NCBI GenBank assembly: GCA_965214375.1
Contig: OZ243947.1
Coordinates: forward strand, 62,001 to 126,000
From: Endobugula sp965214375
GTDB taxonomy: Bacteria > Pseudomonadota > Gammaproteobacteria > Pseudomonadales > Cellvibrionaceae
Direction: 5' to 3'
Length of the DNA: 64,000 nt
The position numbers and the translations under genes are program-made. Below are positions 1 to 8,713 of the stretch, piece after piece (the first letter of the stretch is position 1; every line of letters starts with the position of its first letter). Under the pieces are notes generated by a model that saw only the letters and a program-made list of their open reading frames with translations, ran no database searches and had not been told where the DNA came from.

Positions 1-342
1 GGTGCTTCACGCTTGCACTGGTATGAGGATGTTCGTGATGATTACTATGAGCAAATTCTTGGTGAGGTTAAAGCTCCGCACCCTAAAGCTCGTGGCAAAT
101 TAGTCTGGCAACCAAAAGCCGGTGTAAGAAACGAGGCGCTTGATTGTGAGGTTTATTGTCTTCATGCGGCGCGATCTCAAAAAGTCCACATTAAAACCCC
201 TGCTGAGTGGGATAAGTTGCTTAATAAGCTTATGCAGGCTGATCTCTTTAGCCAAGTAGTAATTGAGAAAAAACAAAAAGAAGCTGCCAAGCCACAGCAA
301 AATGATGATTGGTTGGGTGGCGTATCGGATGAATGGTTATGA
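1..342 (+). CDS. Phage terminase large subunit, GpA family (C-terminal end only)
   Basis: The reading frame is open from the first base of the window, so this is the last ~113 residues of a longer protein. GpA-family terminases are the ATPase/nuclease motor that cuts and packages phage DNA. The visible part has the family's typical C-terminal wording, including AGVRNEALDCEVYCLHAARS, which follows the nuclease domain in lambda-like GpA proteins. The stop overlaps the start of the next gene (ATGA at 339-342), as expected in a packed phage head operon. The N-terminal ATPase motifs are outside the window, so integrity cannot be judged. Confidence 0.8.
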   Translation, partial: GASRLHWYEDVRDDYYEQILGEVKAPHPKARGKLVWQPKAGVRNEALDCEVYCLHAARSQKVHIKTPAEWDKLLNKLMQADLFSQVVIEKKQKEAAKPQQNDDWLGGVSDEWL

Positions 343-554
343 GTGCTTATTCTCTACAGCAGGCAAAAGATATGCTTGCTTATTATGTTAATGCTGAAAA
401 GCAAGTATTGCAGGGAAAAACTATTACTAAAGGTGATCGTTCATGGACTCGTGAAAACTTGCCTGAGATTCGCAAAGGTCGCCAAGAATGGGCGGATACC
501 GTTCGCCGTTTATCGGGTGGTCGTAAACCAGGCCCAGCCGTAGCGCAATTTTAA
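339..554 (+). CDS. Phage head-tail joining protein gpW
   Basis: A 71-residue protein starting at ATG 339, which overlaps the terminase stop; an in-frame ATG at 333 is possible but fits the overlap less well. gpW of lambda is a small head-completion protein that plugs the portal and allows tail attachment. The protein has the gpW-like pattern of an N-terminal helix (YSLQQAKDMLAYYVNAEKQVL) followed by a glycine/lysine hairpin and a second helix with conserved Arg residues (RENLPEIRKGRQEW). Position between terminase and portal is the lambda order, and size matches the family (about 68 residues). Confidence 0.8.
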   Translation: MSAYSLQQAKDMLAYYVNAEKQVLQGKTITKGDRSWTRENLPEIRKGRQEWADTVRRLSGGRKPGPAVAQF

Positions 555-556
555 TT

Positions 557-2071
557 ATGAAATTTTTAGATAAAGCAATAGCAGCCGTTTCTCCTGGTTG
601 GGGTGCTTCTCGTGCTAAAAATAGGGCTGTGTTACAAGCGTATGATGCAGCGAGGCCAAGTCGTAATCATAAGGCGAAAGGGACGCACGCCAGTGGTGAT
701 GCTGCTGTTCAGTGGGCAGGACGTTCTCTACGAGGTCAGGCCCGATACCTTGAGCAAAACAGCGATATGGTTGATGGTCTGTTGACTACGCTAGTCAATA
801 ATATTGTTGGTAAAGATGGTATTGGTGTTGAACCTATGCCTTTGGATAAAGATGGCAATGTACATGAAGAATTTTCCAAAACATTATTGGCTGGTTTCTC
901 TGAGTGGTCGTTGAAATGTGAGTCAACTGGCGAGTGGTCGCGTCCAGAGGTTGAGCGTTTAGTGTGTCGTACTTGGCTGCGGGATGGTGAATGCTTGGGT
1001 GAACATTTACTTGGGCGTATTCACGACTTTAAGCACCCTAATGGCGTGCTTCCATTTAGTTTGCAAGTGATGGAGCCTGATTTTTTACCTATGGATCACA
1101 TGGGTAAAAATATCATACAGGGTATTGAGCGCAACCAGTGGGGACAAGCAAAAGCCTACCATGTTTACCATCATCACCCTGGTGATATGGGTATGTACAA
1201 CATTCAGACGCGTTCTGTTGATGCTGAGCGCATGTTGCATATCAAACTGGTTAAGCGTCTGCATCAAGCTCGGGGTATCAGTATTCTTGCATCATCGTTA
1301 CAGCGTATCGGTGGATTGCAAAATTACGAAGAATCAGAACTTGTAGCTGCGCGTATCGCAGCGGCAATGGCGTTCTATATCAAAAAAGGAACACATGAGG
1401 ATTGGGTTGGTAGCGATGATGGTGATAAGCGGCGGCAGATACCTATTTCTCCAGGTACAGTTTTTGATGAATTAAAGCCAGGTGAAGATGTTGGCACTAT
1501 TGAGTCTAAGCGGCCTAGTTCGCTGTTACAGCCATTTAGGGATGCTATGGGCCGTATGGTTTGCTCTGCAACGCAAGCAAACTTCTCAAGTGTTTTTAAG
1601 CAATATGATGGTACTTATTCGGCGCAGCGTCAGGAGCTTGTTGAAAGTTATTTGAGTTATGGCGTTTTGTCTAATTCATTTATTAATCAATGGAGTCGGC
1701 CTAACTTCCGCCGTTACGTTCAAATTTCAACTATGTCTGGCGCAGTTGCGATTCCTAGTGATGTTGATACTAGGACGATATACCTCGCTTACTATCAGCC
1801 GCCAGTGATGCCGTGGATTGATCCTCATAAAGAGGCAAAAGGCCATGAAACGACAGTTGCCGGTAGATTTGGAACAGAGGCAGAGGTAATTCGTTCTCGC
1901 GGTAAAAATCCGCAGGAAGTTAAACGTCAGCGTATCAGGGAAATTCATGAAAACCGTGATAACGGTTTGGTGTTTTCTTCTGATCCTCATCATCAATATT
2001 ACGGAACCAGACCGGGTTCTACTGATACTGCGAGTAGCAAAAATGAAAGCGATAGCGAAAAAGAAGAATAG
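557..2071 (+). CDS. Phage portal protein, lambda gpB type
   Basis: A 504-residue protein two bases after gpW. Portal proteins form the dodecameric ring at one capsid vertex through which DNA is pumped. It has the lambda-family N-terminal segment with RSLRGQARYLEQNSDMVDGLL, followed by the NIVGKDGIGVEP motif typical of this portal family, and a polar Lys/Glu/Ser-rich tail. The length agrees with lambda gpB (about 530). The last 29 bases overlap the next gene, suggesting translational coupling with the protease-capsid gene. No damage is visible. Confidence 0.9.
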   Translation: MKFLDKAIAAVSPGWGASRAKNRAVLQAYDAARPSRNHKAKGTHASGDAAVQWAGRSLRGQARYLEQNSDMVDGLLTTLVNNIVGKDGIGVEPMPLDKDGNVHEEFSKTLLAGFSEWSLKCESTGEWSRPEVERLVCRTWLRDGECLGEHLLGRIHDFKHPNGVLPFSLQVMEPDFLPMDHMGKNIIQGIERNQWGQAKAYHVYHHHPGDMGMYNIQTRSVDAERMLHIKLVKRLHQARGISILASSLQRIGGLQNYEESELVAARIAAAMAFYIKKGTHEDWVGSDDGDKRRQIPISPGTVFDELKPGEDVGTIESKRPSSLLQPFRDAMGRMVCSATQANFSSVFKQYDGTYSAQRQELVESYLSYGVLSNSFINQWSRPNFRRYVQISTMSGAVAIPSDVDTRTIYLAYYQPPVMPWIDPHKEAKGHETTVAGRFGTEAEVIRSRGKNPQEVKRQRIREIHENRDNGLVFSSDPHHQYYGTRPGSTDTASSKNESDSEKEE

Positions 2072-4109
2072 TTGGTACACCATTACAGCCAGTCACGATA
2101 TGCCAGTGATAGAAATTATTGGTGATATTGGTTGGTACGATGTGCCAGTTGAAAAGTTTTTGGAGGACTTGGCTGCTATTGATGCTCCAGAGGTAAAAAT
2201 ACTTTTTCATACTGGTGGTGGCTCTGTGTTTGATGGTACGGCAATGTATAACGCCGTTAAATTGCATCCAGCAAAATTCACCGGTGAAGTATTGGCGCTG
2301 TGTGCAAGTATGGGAGCCTATCTTTTGCAGGCGTGTGATCGCCGTGTGGCTCCAGAGAATGCCTACATTATGATTCATAAGCCTCGTGGTGGTGCTTATG
2401 GAACTATTGATGATGTAGATTCCTATGCAAAATTATTAACTCAGGCAACTGAAGATTACTACTCAAATATGGCGGCGGCTACGGGTAAGGATGTGTCTGA
2501 GATTGAAGAGGATACCAAAGCTGACTTATGGCTTGATGGTAATGAAGCGCTTGAGTACGGGTTGATTGATGAAGTAACAGAATCGCACGATATGAAAGCG
2601 TTGCAATCGGTGCAGCTTGCGGCTATCGCAAATGTGCCACCCACTATTTTAGAAAAACTAAAGGTAACTACTATGTCTGGAAAAACAGCAGAAGAAACGG
2701 GCAAAGGTGGAGGCGCGCAGGGTTCACAAGCTGCTGTGCAATCCCCTGCGGCTCAAACTACTACAGTGCAAACTACAGCCTCACCAGCGGCAGCGCCGCA
2801 AGTTTCAGAGGCTGAATTAAAGGCACAATTTAAACGCGAAGAGCGCCAGCGTAAGGATGATATTCGCGCAGTATTTAAAGGTTTTGATGGGCATAATGAT
2901 TTGCTGAATGCTTGTCTTGATGATGATTACGTTGATGCGGCTCAAGCTAAAGATAAGTTACTGGCTGCACTGGGTTCTACTGCGAAGCCAGCAACTGGCG
3001 TTTTAACCGCTCAGCATGTTTCTGTGCCTGGTAGTGCTGACCTCAAAGAAGCGATGACGAATGCTCTTGCCGTTCGTGCAGGTGTTGTTACCCTGGATCA
3101 AAATGGCCGTGACTTCAAAGGTATGTCTATGGCAGAAATGGCGCGTGCGGCGCTGCATGAGCGTGGTGTAAGTACCTACGGTATGGATCGTATGGAAATG
3201 ATTGGTGCGGCTTTTACTCATACATCAAGTGATTTTACTCATGTGCTTTCGGATGTGGCTCGTGTGGCGTTGCTTAAAGGTTATGATGAGTCAGAAGAGA
3301 CTTTCCAGAAATGGACTAAAAAAGGCACATTGTCTGATTTTAAAGTCAGTAAGCGAGTCGGTTTGGAATCATTCCCTACGCTGGATGAAATCCCTGATGG
3401 TGGTGAGTATCAGGCGGCTACATTGAATGATACTGGTGAGCAAATTCAACTGGCAACCTATGGTAAGGAATTTACTATTACTCGCCAAACAATCATCAAT
3501 GATGATCTGGGTGCATTTACTGATGTTCCGGCCAAAATGGGGCGTGCAGCGTTACGTACTGTTGGTAATTTAGTGTATGCAATTTTAACCAGTAACCCAA
3601 AAATGCTGGACAATAAGCCTTTGTTTCATGCGGATCATAAGAACTTGATGGCTGCCGCTATGTTGTCTGTCGCTGCGCTGGATAAAGCAGAGCAGATGAT
3701 GGCAAAACAGGAAGACGATGAAGGTACTCCGCTGAATATTGAACCAGCATTTTTGATTGTTGGACGTGGTTCTAAAGGTACAGCTAATATGTACATGAAA
3801 TCTCAGAATGATCCTGATGGTAAACATGCTAGTGTGCCAAATATTATGCAGGGTATGGCTGAGGTTATTTCTGATGCGCGTATTGATAAGGCAATCACCG
3901 GTAATAATCCTTTGCCGTGGTTTCTGGCAGCGGGTTCTCAGTTTGATACTGTCGAGGTGGCTTATCTTGATGGTAATGAAAAGCCGTATCTGGAGCAGAA
4001 AAACGGCTGGACTGTTGATGGTGTGGCTCACAAAGTTCGCATTGATGCTGGTGTAAGTGCATTAAGCTATCGCACACTTCTGAAAAACCCGGGTGCTAAC
4101 CCAAGTTAA
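2043..4109 (+). CDS. ClpP-like prohead protease fused to Mu gpT-like major capsid protein
   Basis: A 688-residue fusion; I choose ATG 2043 inside the portal end because the upstream in-frame part only reads portal sequence in a wrong frame. Residues ~10-190 are a ClpP/S14-type serine protease: HTGGGSVFDG, the nucleophile region ALCASMGAYLL and the catalytic-His region YIMIHKPRGG. An Ala/Gln/Thr/Pro-rich linker (~215-265) joins a scaffold-like charged segment and a capsid domain from ~350 that resembles Mu major head protein gpT (for example GKEFTITRQTIINDDLGAF). Known fusion proteins of this kind process themselves during head maturation. The linker may hold the cleavage site, which is inference. 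Confidence 0.85.
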   Translation: MKAIAKKKNSWYTITASHDMPVIEIIGDIGWYDVPVEKFLEDLAAIDAPEVKILFHTGGGSVFDGTAMYNAVKLHPAKFTGEVLALCASMGAYLLQACDRRVAPENAYIMIHKPRGGAYGTIDDVDSYAKLLTQATEDYYSNMAAATGKDVSEIEEDTKADLWLDGNEALEYGLIDEVTESHDMKALQSVQLAAIANVPPTILEKLKVTTMSGKTAEETGKGGGAQGSQAAVQSPAAQTTTVQTTASPAAAPQVSEAELKAQFKREERQRKDDIRAVFKGFDGHNDLLNACLDDDYVDAAQAKDKLLAALGSTAKPATGVLTAQHVSVPGSADLKEAMTNALAVRAGVVTLDQNGRDFKGMSMAEMARAALHERGVSTYGMDRMEMIGAAFTHTSSDFTHVLSDVARVALLKGYDESEETFQKWTKKGTLSDFKVSKRVGLESFPTLDEIPDGGEYQAATLNDTGEQIQLATYGKEFTITRQTIINDDLGAFTDVPAKMGRAALRTVGNLVYAILTSNPKMLDNKPLFHADHKNLMAAAMLSVAALDKAEQMMAKQEDDEGTPLNIEPAFLIVGRGSKGTANMYMKSQNDPDGKHASVPNIMQGMAEVISDARIDKAITGNNPLPWFLAAGSQFDTVEVAYLDGNEKPYLEQKNGWTVDGVAHKVRIDAGVSALSYRTLLKNPGANPS

Positions 4110-4179
4110 TAATAGTTAGCGCTGTCTCTTTTTAGCTCTCTGAGCTATCCCTAAAAAACATTTAATTCTGGAGTCGTCC

Positions 4180-4515
4180 ATGAAAAATTATATTGGGCCA
4201 GGTAACACTTTGACGCTGGTTGCGCCAGCCGGTGGTGTTACTTCTGGTGTGCCGGTTATCATCGGTAGTCAGTTTGTTATTCCTAAAGTCACCGCGCCAG
4301 AAGGCAGCACCTTTGCTGCTGAGCGTCAAGGTATTTTTTCGCTTGCCAAGAAAGCAGAGGATACCCCAGCGCAGTGTACGAAAGCTTACTGGAGTTCAGC
4401 AAACAGTGAGTTAACCACTACCGCCAGCGGCAATAAACTGGTTGGTGTGTTTGAATCTGCCGGTGTAGCGGATCAAACAGAAATCAATGTTCTGCTAACG
4501 GGTGAAATTGTTTAA
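4180..4515 (+). CDS. Capsid decoration protein, DUF2190 family
   Basis: A 111-residue protein 70 bases after the capsid gene. DUF2190 proteins are small beta-rich cement proteins that trimerise on the capsid surface and stabilise it after expansion. The opening MKNYIGPGNTLTLVAPAGGV and the pattern of short beta strands (SGVPVIIGSQFVIP, then GIFSLAKKA) match the family, as do its size and its place directly after the capsid gene. The gap upstream (4110-4179) contains an inverted, T-rich stretch but no clear terminator. Confidence 0.75.
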   Translation: MKNYIGPGNTLTLVAPAGGVTSGVPVIIGSQFVIPKVTAPEGSTFAAERQGIFSLAKKAEDTPAQCTKAYWSSANSELTTTASGNKLVGVFESAGVADQTEINVLLTGEIV

Positions 4516-4517
4516 CC

Positions 4518-4907
4518 GTGTCAGGCTTTGGTGATCTTGTTGCTGAAATGGATGCAGGGCTTCATTCGTCTCAAGATGGATTTGGTGAGGTGATTCAGTT
4601 TTGTCACACGCAGACGAATGAAGTAATTAATGTAGATGGGGTTTTAATGGATGATGATCCCGCTGCGCGTTTACATTCCAGTAACGAAAAGTCCCGTGGT
4701 ATTCATGTTGGCAAGCCAATTAAATATCACATCGTTACCAGTCAGTTGCCAAATCATATTGATGATTATGAGGTAACGCTGAGTGATTCCCAGCTTTATG
4801 ATGTTGCTTCCATCAGTCGTGTTGATAGTAGTGTGTCAGAGCTGATATTTACCCCTGTTAAAGAAGGTGCTCCGGCGAATGGCTCATGGCTTAAGGGTGA
4901 TGAGTGA
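4518..4907 (+). CDS. Hypothetical phage protein in head-tail connector position
   Basis: A 129-residue protein with a GTG start at 4518, two bases after the decoration-protein stop. I do not recognise a family with certainty. It is acidic, lacks a signal or membrane segment, and is predicted mostly beta (KYHIVTSQLP, DYEVTLSDSQLYDVASISRVDSS). In phages with this gene order the gene between the decoration protein and gpZ is usually a head-tail adaptor or stopper comparable to lambda gpFII, so that is the best guess from context. Its TGA overlaps the next ATG. Confidence 0.45.
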   Translation: MSGFGDLVAEMDAGLHSSQDGFGEVIQFCHTQTNEVINVDGVLMDDDPAARLHSSNEKSRGIHVGKPIKYHIVTSQLPNHIDDYEVTLSDSQLYDVASISRVDSSVSELIFTPVKEGAPANGSWLKGDE

Positions 4908-5557
4908 TGTCAGGTATAACATCTAATGAAAATTGGCGTTGGCATAGGCGTGAAAAAGCTAATGGCTATTTTAACGTTGACTTTAGTGTGACAACTAAAT
5001 CTGTGGTTAGTGACCTGAATGGTGCTGTTCTAAGAGCGGTAAAGCGTGCAGATAGGCGCGCTGTTCGGTGGTTGGTGACACACTCTGTTAGGGAGATTGC
5101 TAGGGAGTTAAAAATAAAACAGGCCCCAATAAGAAAACGCTTTCAAGTCCACAGGGATGGTGAACTTGTAAAAATATGGGTCGGATTGCTGGAGGTTGGC
5201 GCTCATTATTTGGGTAATGTATCCCAAAATGTTGCAGGTGTTAAAGCAGGTGGGCAGCAGTACGATTCGGCTTTTTATAGAGCTGTTTATGGCAGTGAAA
5301 GAAAAGTATATATCCGAGCAAAAAAGAATCAAGACCTTGGATATGAAACGGTGAGTGATAGGAGAAGGTATCGTAAGCCTCATTACGATGAAAAATTTAT
5401 GTCTAAAAATGGTGGGCGGTTTCCTTTACAGGTTGTTGGTGTATCAATTCAAGATGTGGGCGAGGATGTTTTGTATCGCTATGAGCGGCGTCTTAATTCA
5501 AAATATAAAGAATTTCTACATCAAGAGTTAGAGGTGGGTATGAATGGCTTCACGTGA
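4907..5557 (+). CDS. Putative minor tail protein, lambda gpZ-like
   Basis: A 216-residue basic protein; the start ATG 4907 overlaps the preceding TGA (TGATG). The middle part, with KIWVGLLEVGAHYLGNVSQN followed by GVKAGGQQYDSAFYRAVYG, resembles the gpZ family pattern of a W-x-G-L core, a Leu-Gly-x-x-x-Gln turn and a G-V-x-[AV]-G segment. gpZ of lambda is added to the tail end to make it head-competent. Similarity is from memory and moderate. The next gene starts 14 bases before this one ends. Confidence 0.5.
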   Translation: MSGITSNENWRWHRREKANGYFNVDFSVTTKSVVSDLNGAVLRAVKRADRRAVRWLVTHSVREIARELKIKQAPIRKRFQVHRDGELVKIWVGLLEVGAHYLGNVSQNVAGVKAGGQQYDSAFYRAVYGSERKVYIRAKKNQDLGYETVSDRRRYRKPHYDEKFMSKNGGRFPLQVVGVSIQDVGEDVLYRYERRLNSKYKEFLHQELEVGMNGFT

Positions 5558-6077
5558 ACTTAAACATCCCAGTGATTTATTTGATGCGATAGTGGAAGTG
5601 CTAGAGGATCGGTTGGCAGAAGGTGTTGAGGTTGCCACCTATGAAAAATTTAGTGGTTCGCTTAACGGTGATTCGCTAATACTTATCGAATTTGAATCAT
5701 CATCGCCAGCGGTAAGAGGGCATGATGGTCGTTATTGCCATGAATATCTATTGACTTTGCACGGCTTGGTCAGTGCTGCGCGTGATCGTGCAGAAGTAGA
5801 GGCAGTAAATTTATCGGCAGCGTTAGAAAGGGTTGTTGATTGTAATCGTTGGGGGTTTGCTGGTCGCGATGTTTATGCGCCAGATAACATTCGTTCGGCC
5901 CCTAGTATGTTTAAAAAAGGTGAATCAGGTTATGAAGCCTGGGGAACCTCTTTTACTCAAAAAATATTTTTGGGTAAATCGTTATTGCCAGATGATCCGG
6001 TAGTAAAAGAAATTTGGTTAAGTAACGATCCTGCTGCTGATGAAAGCGGTTATGAAAAAGTAAGCGAGTTAGAGTAA
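5544..6077 (+). CDS. Putative tail terminator / tail completion protein
   Basis: A 177-residue acidic protein overlapping its neighbours on both sides. The N-terminal part (LKHPSDLFDAIVEVLEDRL) followed by alternating strands and a segment about RGHDGRYCHEYLLTLHGLVS looks like the alpha/beta fold of tail terminator proteins such as Mu gp37 or phage gpU-like terminators, which stop tube polymerisation and bind the head. Placement between gpZ-like and the baseplate V gene supports a tail-terminator role. No conserved motif decides it, so the call rests on context. Confidence 0.4.
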   Translation: MASRELKHPSDLFDAIVEVLEDRLAEGVEVATYEKFSGSLNGDSLILIEFESSSPAVRGHDGRYCHEYLLTLHGLVSAARDRAEVEAVNLSAALERVVDCNRWGFAGRDVYAPDNIRSAPSMFKKGESGYEAWGTSFTQKIFLGKSLLPDDPVVKEIWLSNDPAADESGYEKVSELE

Positions 6078-6691
6078 TGCGGGAACTGGTAGAGCAGCTT
6101 GTTCGCTCTGAATTAGCTCAGTATTCGGATGTGGTAACAGAGTTAAAAGAAGAGGTTGACGATCTTCACCGGCGGCTCCGTAACATAATACGCCCTGGTA
6201 TTTGTGTGGAGGCCGCTGAGTCTACAGTAAGGGTTCAGCATGGGGGTAATAAAACGCCGCCTATTAAGTGGTTTTCTGTTTGTGCTGGTGGTGTTCGTGA
6301 ATATCGTCGTCCCTCGGTGGGTGAACAGTGCTTGTTATTAAATTATGCGCTGGGTGATAACAGTAGCCAAACCTTTGCACTATTTGGTTTGTTTAGTGAT
6401 TCGTTTCCTGCGCCTACCAATAAGGCCAGTGAGCATAAGCGAATTTACCCTGATGGAACCGATATTACCTATGACCATGAATCGCACCATTTAGCTATTA
6501 CGATGAATTCAGGTACGGCTTATTTTGGTGTGCCTGAACGAGTGATGTTTGATACAGCATTGCTAACGTGTACCGGCGATATTCATGCAGATGGTCAAGT
6601 GTCGGATAACACGAGGACTATGCAAGGTGATCGAGATATTTATAACGGCCATGATCATCCTGATGCGGGTGTGGTTAATCAAAATCAATGA
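6077..6691 (+). CDS. Phage baseplate assembly protein V (spike)
   Basis: A 204-residue protein whose ATG overlaps the previous TAA. gpV-family proteins form the trimeric cell-puncturing spike below the tail tube. A short N-terminal helix region (ELVEQLVRSELAQ, then a coiled-coil-like stretch) precedes an OB-fold-like segment (RVQHGGNKTPPIKWFSVCAGG, REYRRPSVGEQCLLL), then beta-helix-like strands and an apex tail rich in His/Asp (NGHDHPDAGVVNQNQ). That tail is of the type that coordinates iron at the tip of P2 gpV. Length fits P2 gpV (211). Confidence 0.85.
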   Translation: MRELVEQLVRSELAQYSDVVTELKEEVDDLHRRLRNIIRPGICVEAAESTVRVQHGGNKTPPIKWFSVCAGGVREYRRPSVGEQCLLLNYALGDNSSQTFALFGLFSDSFPAPTNKASEHKRIYPDGTDITYDHESHHLAITMNSGTAYFGVPERVMFDTALLTCTGDIHADGQVSDNTRTMQGDRDIYNGHDHPDAGVVNQNQ

Positions 6692-6708
6692 TTAGGTCTT
6701 ATTAAGTC

Positions 6709-7041
6709 ATGATTGGTATTGATAGAAATACAGGCAAAACATTAACTGGTTTTGATCAGTTTGTTTCGCGTGTCACTCAGATAATGACTACTCGTGTTGC
6801 AGGTCGTGAGAAACGCCGTACTGTTGGCAGTCGTGTGCCGGAGACGTTAGGCAAAAGTATGAGTAATGAGTTGCTTATGTTGGCGCAATCGTTTGCTATT
6901 CAGGCGTTTTATAAACCTATTAATGGTATTGATGACTATAAGCCTTCGCGGTGTGTGGCGCAGCGTCACGGTTCAGGAATGAAACTTTATTTTGATGGTT
7001 TGTGGCTAGGGCAGCGGAGAGAGTTTGAGGTGATTGTGTAA
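6709..7041 (+). CDS. Baseplate wedge protein W (gp25-like)
   Basis: A 110-residue protein. The family is related to T4 gp25 and forms the baseplate wedge core that contacts the sheath. The signature MIGIDRNTGKTLTGFDQFVSRVTQIMTTRVAGREKRR is typical, in short form: GID..TG..L.G...F...I..I..T..G.R..RR.. GS. Its stop overlaps the start of gene J (TAATG at 7039-7043). Size agrees with P2 gpW (115). Confidence 0.85.
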   Translation: MIGIDRNTGKTLTGFDQFVSRVTQIMTTRVAGREKRRTVGSRVPETLGKSMSNELLMLAQSFAIQAFYKPINGIDDYKPSRCVAQRHGSGMKLYFDGLWLGQRREFEVIV

Positions 7042-8060
7042 TGTTTATTGATGGTCAAAACGCATTGCAAAAGCCTTCTGCGGTTGCTGATATTACTTAT
7101 GAGTCCAAGCTGGCAGAATTTAAGCAAATTGTTGTTAATCATATTGCGGCAATAGATGCTACTATGGCTGCTCAAGTTGAAGAAACGCTAAATAATGAAG
7201 CGGAACTTTCGACAAAAATTATTGAGGCGTGCTTGGTTGTTTTACAAACCCATGCGCGTGATATTAACGAAAAAGCGTTGCAGATGTTCGCCTATTGGGC
7301 GCAGAAAGATAACCTTGATGTTAAGGTGTCTGATCTTGGTTTAGAGCGTCAAGAATTGCAAGCGGCTGATGATTCGGCATTTCCTCCGGTGCCAGCAGTG
7401 TATGAGGATGATGACCACTTAAAAACCCGCTACTACCTTGCACCTTATTCGTTCAGTAATGCAGGCCCTGGTCTGGGTTATAAGTACCATACATTAACGC
7501 TTGATGCTCGCCCTACGGTTTCGGTTGAGTCGTTGAAGGCTGGCAAAGTCGTTGTGACTTATCAGTTTGATCCTTCGTCTCTTGCGGCTCAGGTGAAGGA
7601 TGCAAAAGCGTTTAATGTCTATGCTGTCACTGGTGACGCTCAAGATCGTGGCAAAGTAAAAATTGCTGTTCTGGGTCGTGATGGTGATGGTACTCCTAGT
7701 GCTGAGGTTTTGGCGGCGGTTAATAGTTATTATGTTGATCGAGAAGATACGGCACCGTTAACAGATCAGCAGGAAGTTGTAGCGGCCACTATTGTTAATT
7801 ATAAATTTCGGGCGATTGCGTATATCCATAAAGGGCCAGATACTTCTGTGGTTGAGCAGTCGGCACAAGTGCTGCTAACTGAGTATGCGGATCGCCAACA
7901 TAAAATCGGAGCAACAGTAGAGCCAAGCCGATTGGATCAATATTTACATGAGGCGGGGGCGGTGAAAATTGAAAAGCTGGAACCGCTAAACCCAATAGTG
8001 ACAACCGATGAGCAAGCGCCTTATTGCACAGATATTGAAATTGAAGTGCGTACTCTTTAA
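7041..8060 (+). CDS. Baseplate J protein
   Basis: A 339-residue protein in the V-W-J-I order of P2. Baseplate J proteins make the outer wedge. The N-terminal segment ITYESKLAEFKQIVVNHIAA and the central ARDINEKALQMFAYWAQKDNLD correspond to the usual J-protein start, where residues describe the bilayer-like alignment 'a..ll..ya...NLD.la...g'. The C-terminal half repeats strands with QVVVAATIVNYKFRAIAY and ends EIEVRTL. P2 gpJ is 302 residues; this one is a little longer. Confidence 0.8.
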   Translation: MFIDGQNALQKPSAVADITYESKLAEFKQIVVNHIAAIDATMAAQVEETLNNEAELSTKIIEACLVVLQTHARDINEKALQMFAYWAQKDNLDVKVSDLGLERQELQAADDSAFPPVPAVYEDDDHLKTRYYLAPYSFSNAGPGLGYKYHTLTLDARPTVSVESLKAGKVVVTYQFDPSSLAAQVKDAKAFNVYAVTGDAQDRGKVKIAVLGRDGDGTPSAEVLAAVNSYYVDREDTAPLTDQQEVVAATIVNYKFRAIAYIHKGPDTSVVEQSAQVLLTEYADRQHKIGATVEPSRLDQYLHEAGAVKIEKLEPLNPIVTTDEQAPYCTDIEIEVRTL

Positions 8061-8080
8061 AGCCTTTTAAGATAATCACC

Positions 8081-8713
8081 ATGACAATAAAAGATTATAG
8101 CCTGCTGCCGGATAATAAAAGTCTGTTGGAGCGAGGGCTGGAGTTGGCTTTTTCTGAATTACTTTACGATATTAAAAACCCTTTTCCCTCGTTGCTTAAT
8201 CCTGAAAAAACAGATCAGCATATATTGCCGCACCTTGCGCAAGAGCGTGGTGTGCCAGAGTGGGATGCTCAGGCCCCAGAAAGCGAAAAGCGTCAAACGG
8301 TAAAAAATATTTGGCCTATCCGTCGAACAGCGGGTACAAAAAAAGGTGTGCGTCTGGCAGTTGAATCGCTGGAGTATGATGCGGAGGTTGAGCCTGGCTA
8401 TAAAACGGGTGGCGAGCCTTATACCTTTACTGTTACAGCGTGGAAAAGACCAGATACGGTGCCTTTGCAAGAAACGGCAAACCGTATGCTGGATCATGTT
8501 AGCGATGCCAAGAGTGAGCGTGATGAGTTTCAATTGCGTTTAGGTATCAGTGCGGATACCAGCTTGGGAGTTAATGTTGTTAATTTAAAAGCGGCAGGCG
8601 TTGCCAGAAGCGCAATGTCGGCTAGTCCTGTTACACATTTTAATGGTGGCTTTGTTGTAGCGTCTATGGCGAAGGCAGCCACCTTAGTCAGATTAACGAT
8701 GGAGTCAGTATGA
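8081..8713 (+). CDS. Phage tail protein I
   Basis: A 210-residue protein following J. Gene I proteins of P2-like phages link the baseplate wedge to the tail fibre. The start YSLLPDNKSLLERGLELAFSE and the segment WDAQAPESEKRQTVKNIWPIHRR-like 'IRRTAGTKKGVRLAVESL' are characteristic (xLLPxNxxxLERALxxA; PIHRxKGTxxAVRxAL). Its last four bases overlap the fibre gene start (ATGA). Length fits the family, slightly longer than P2 gpI (176). Confidence 0.85.
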   Translation: MTIKDYSLLPDNKSLLERGLELAFSELLYDIKNPFPSLLNPEKTDQHILPHLAQERGVPEWDAQAPESEKRQTVKNIWPIRRTAGTKKGVRLAVESLEYDAEVEPGYKTGGEPYTFTVTAWKRPDTVPLQETANRMLDHVSDAKSERDEFQLRLGISADTSLGVNVVNLKAAGVARSAMSASPVTHFNGGFVVASMAKAATLVRLTMESV

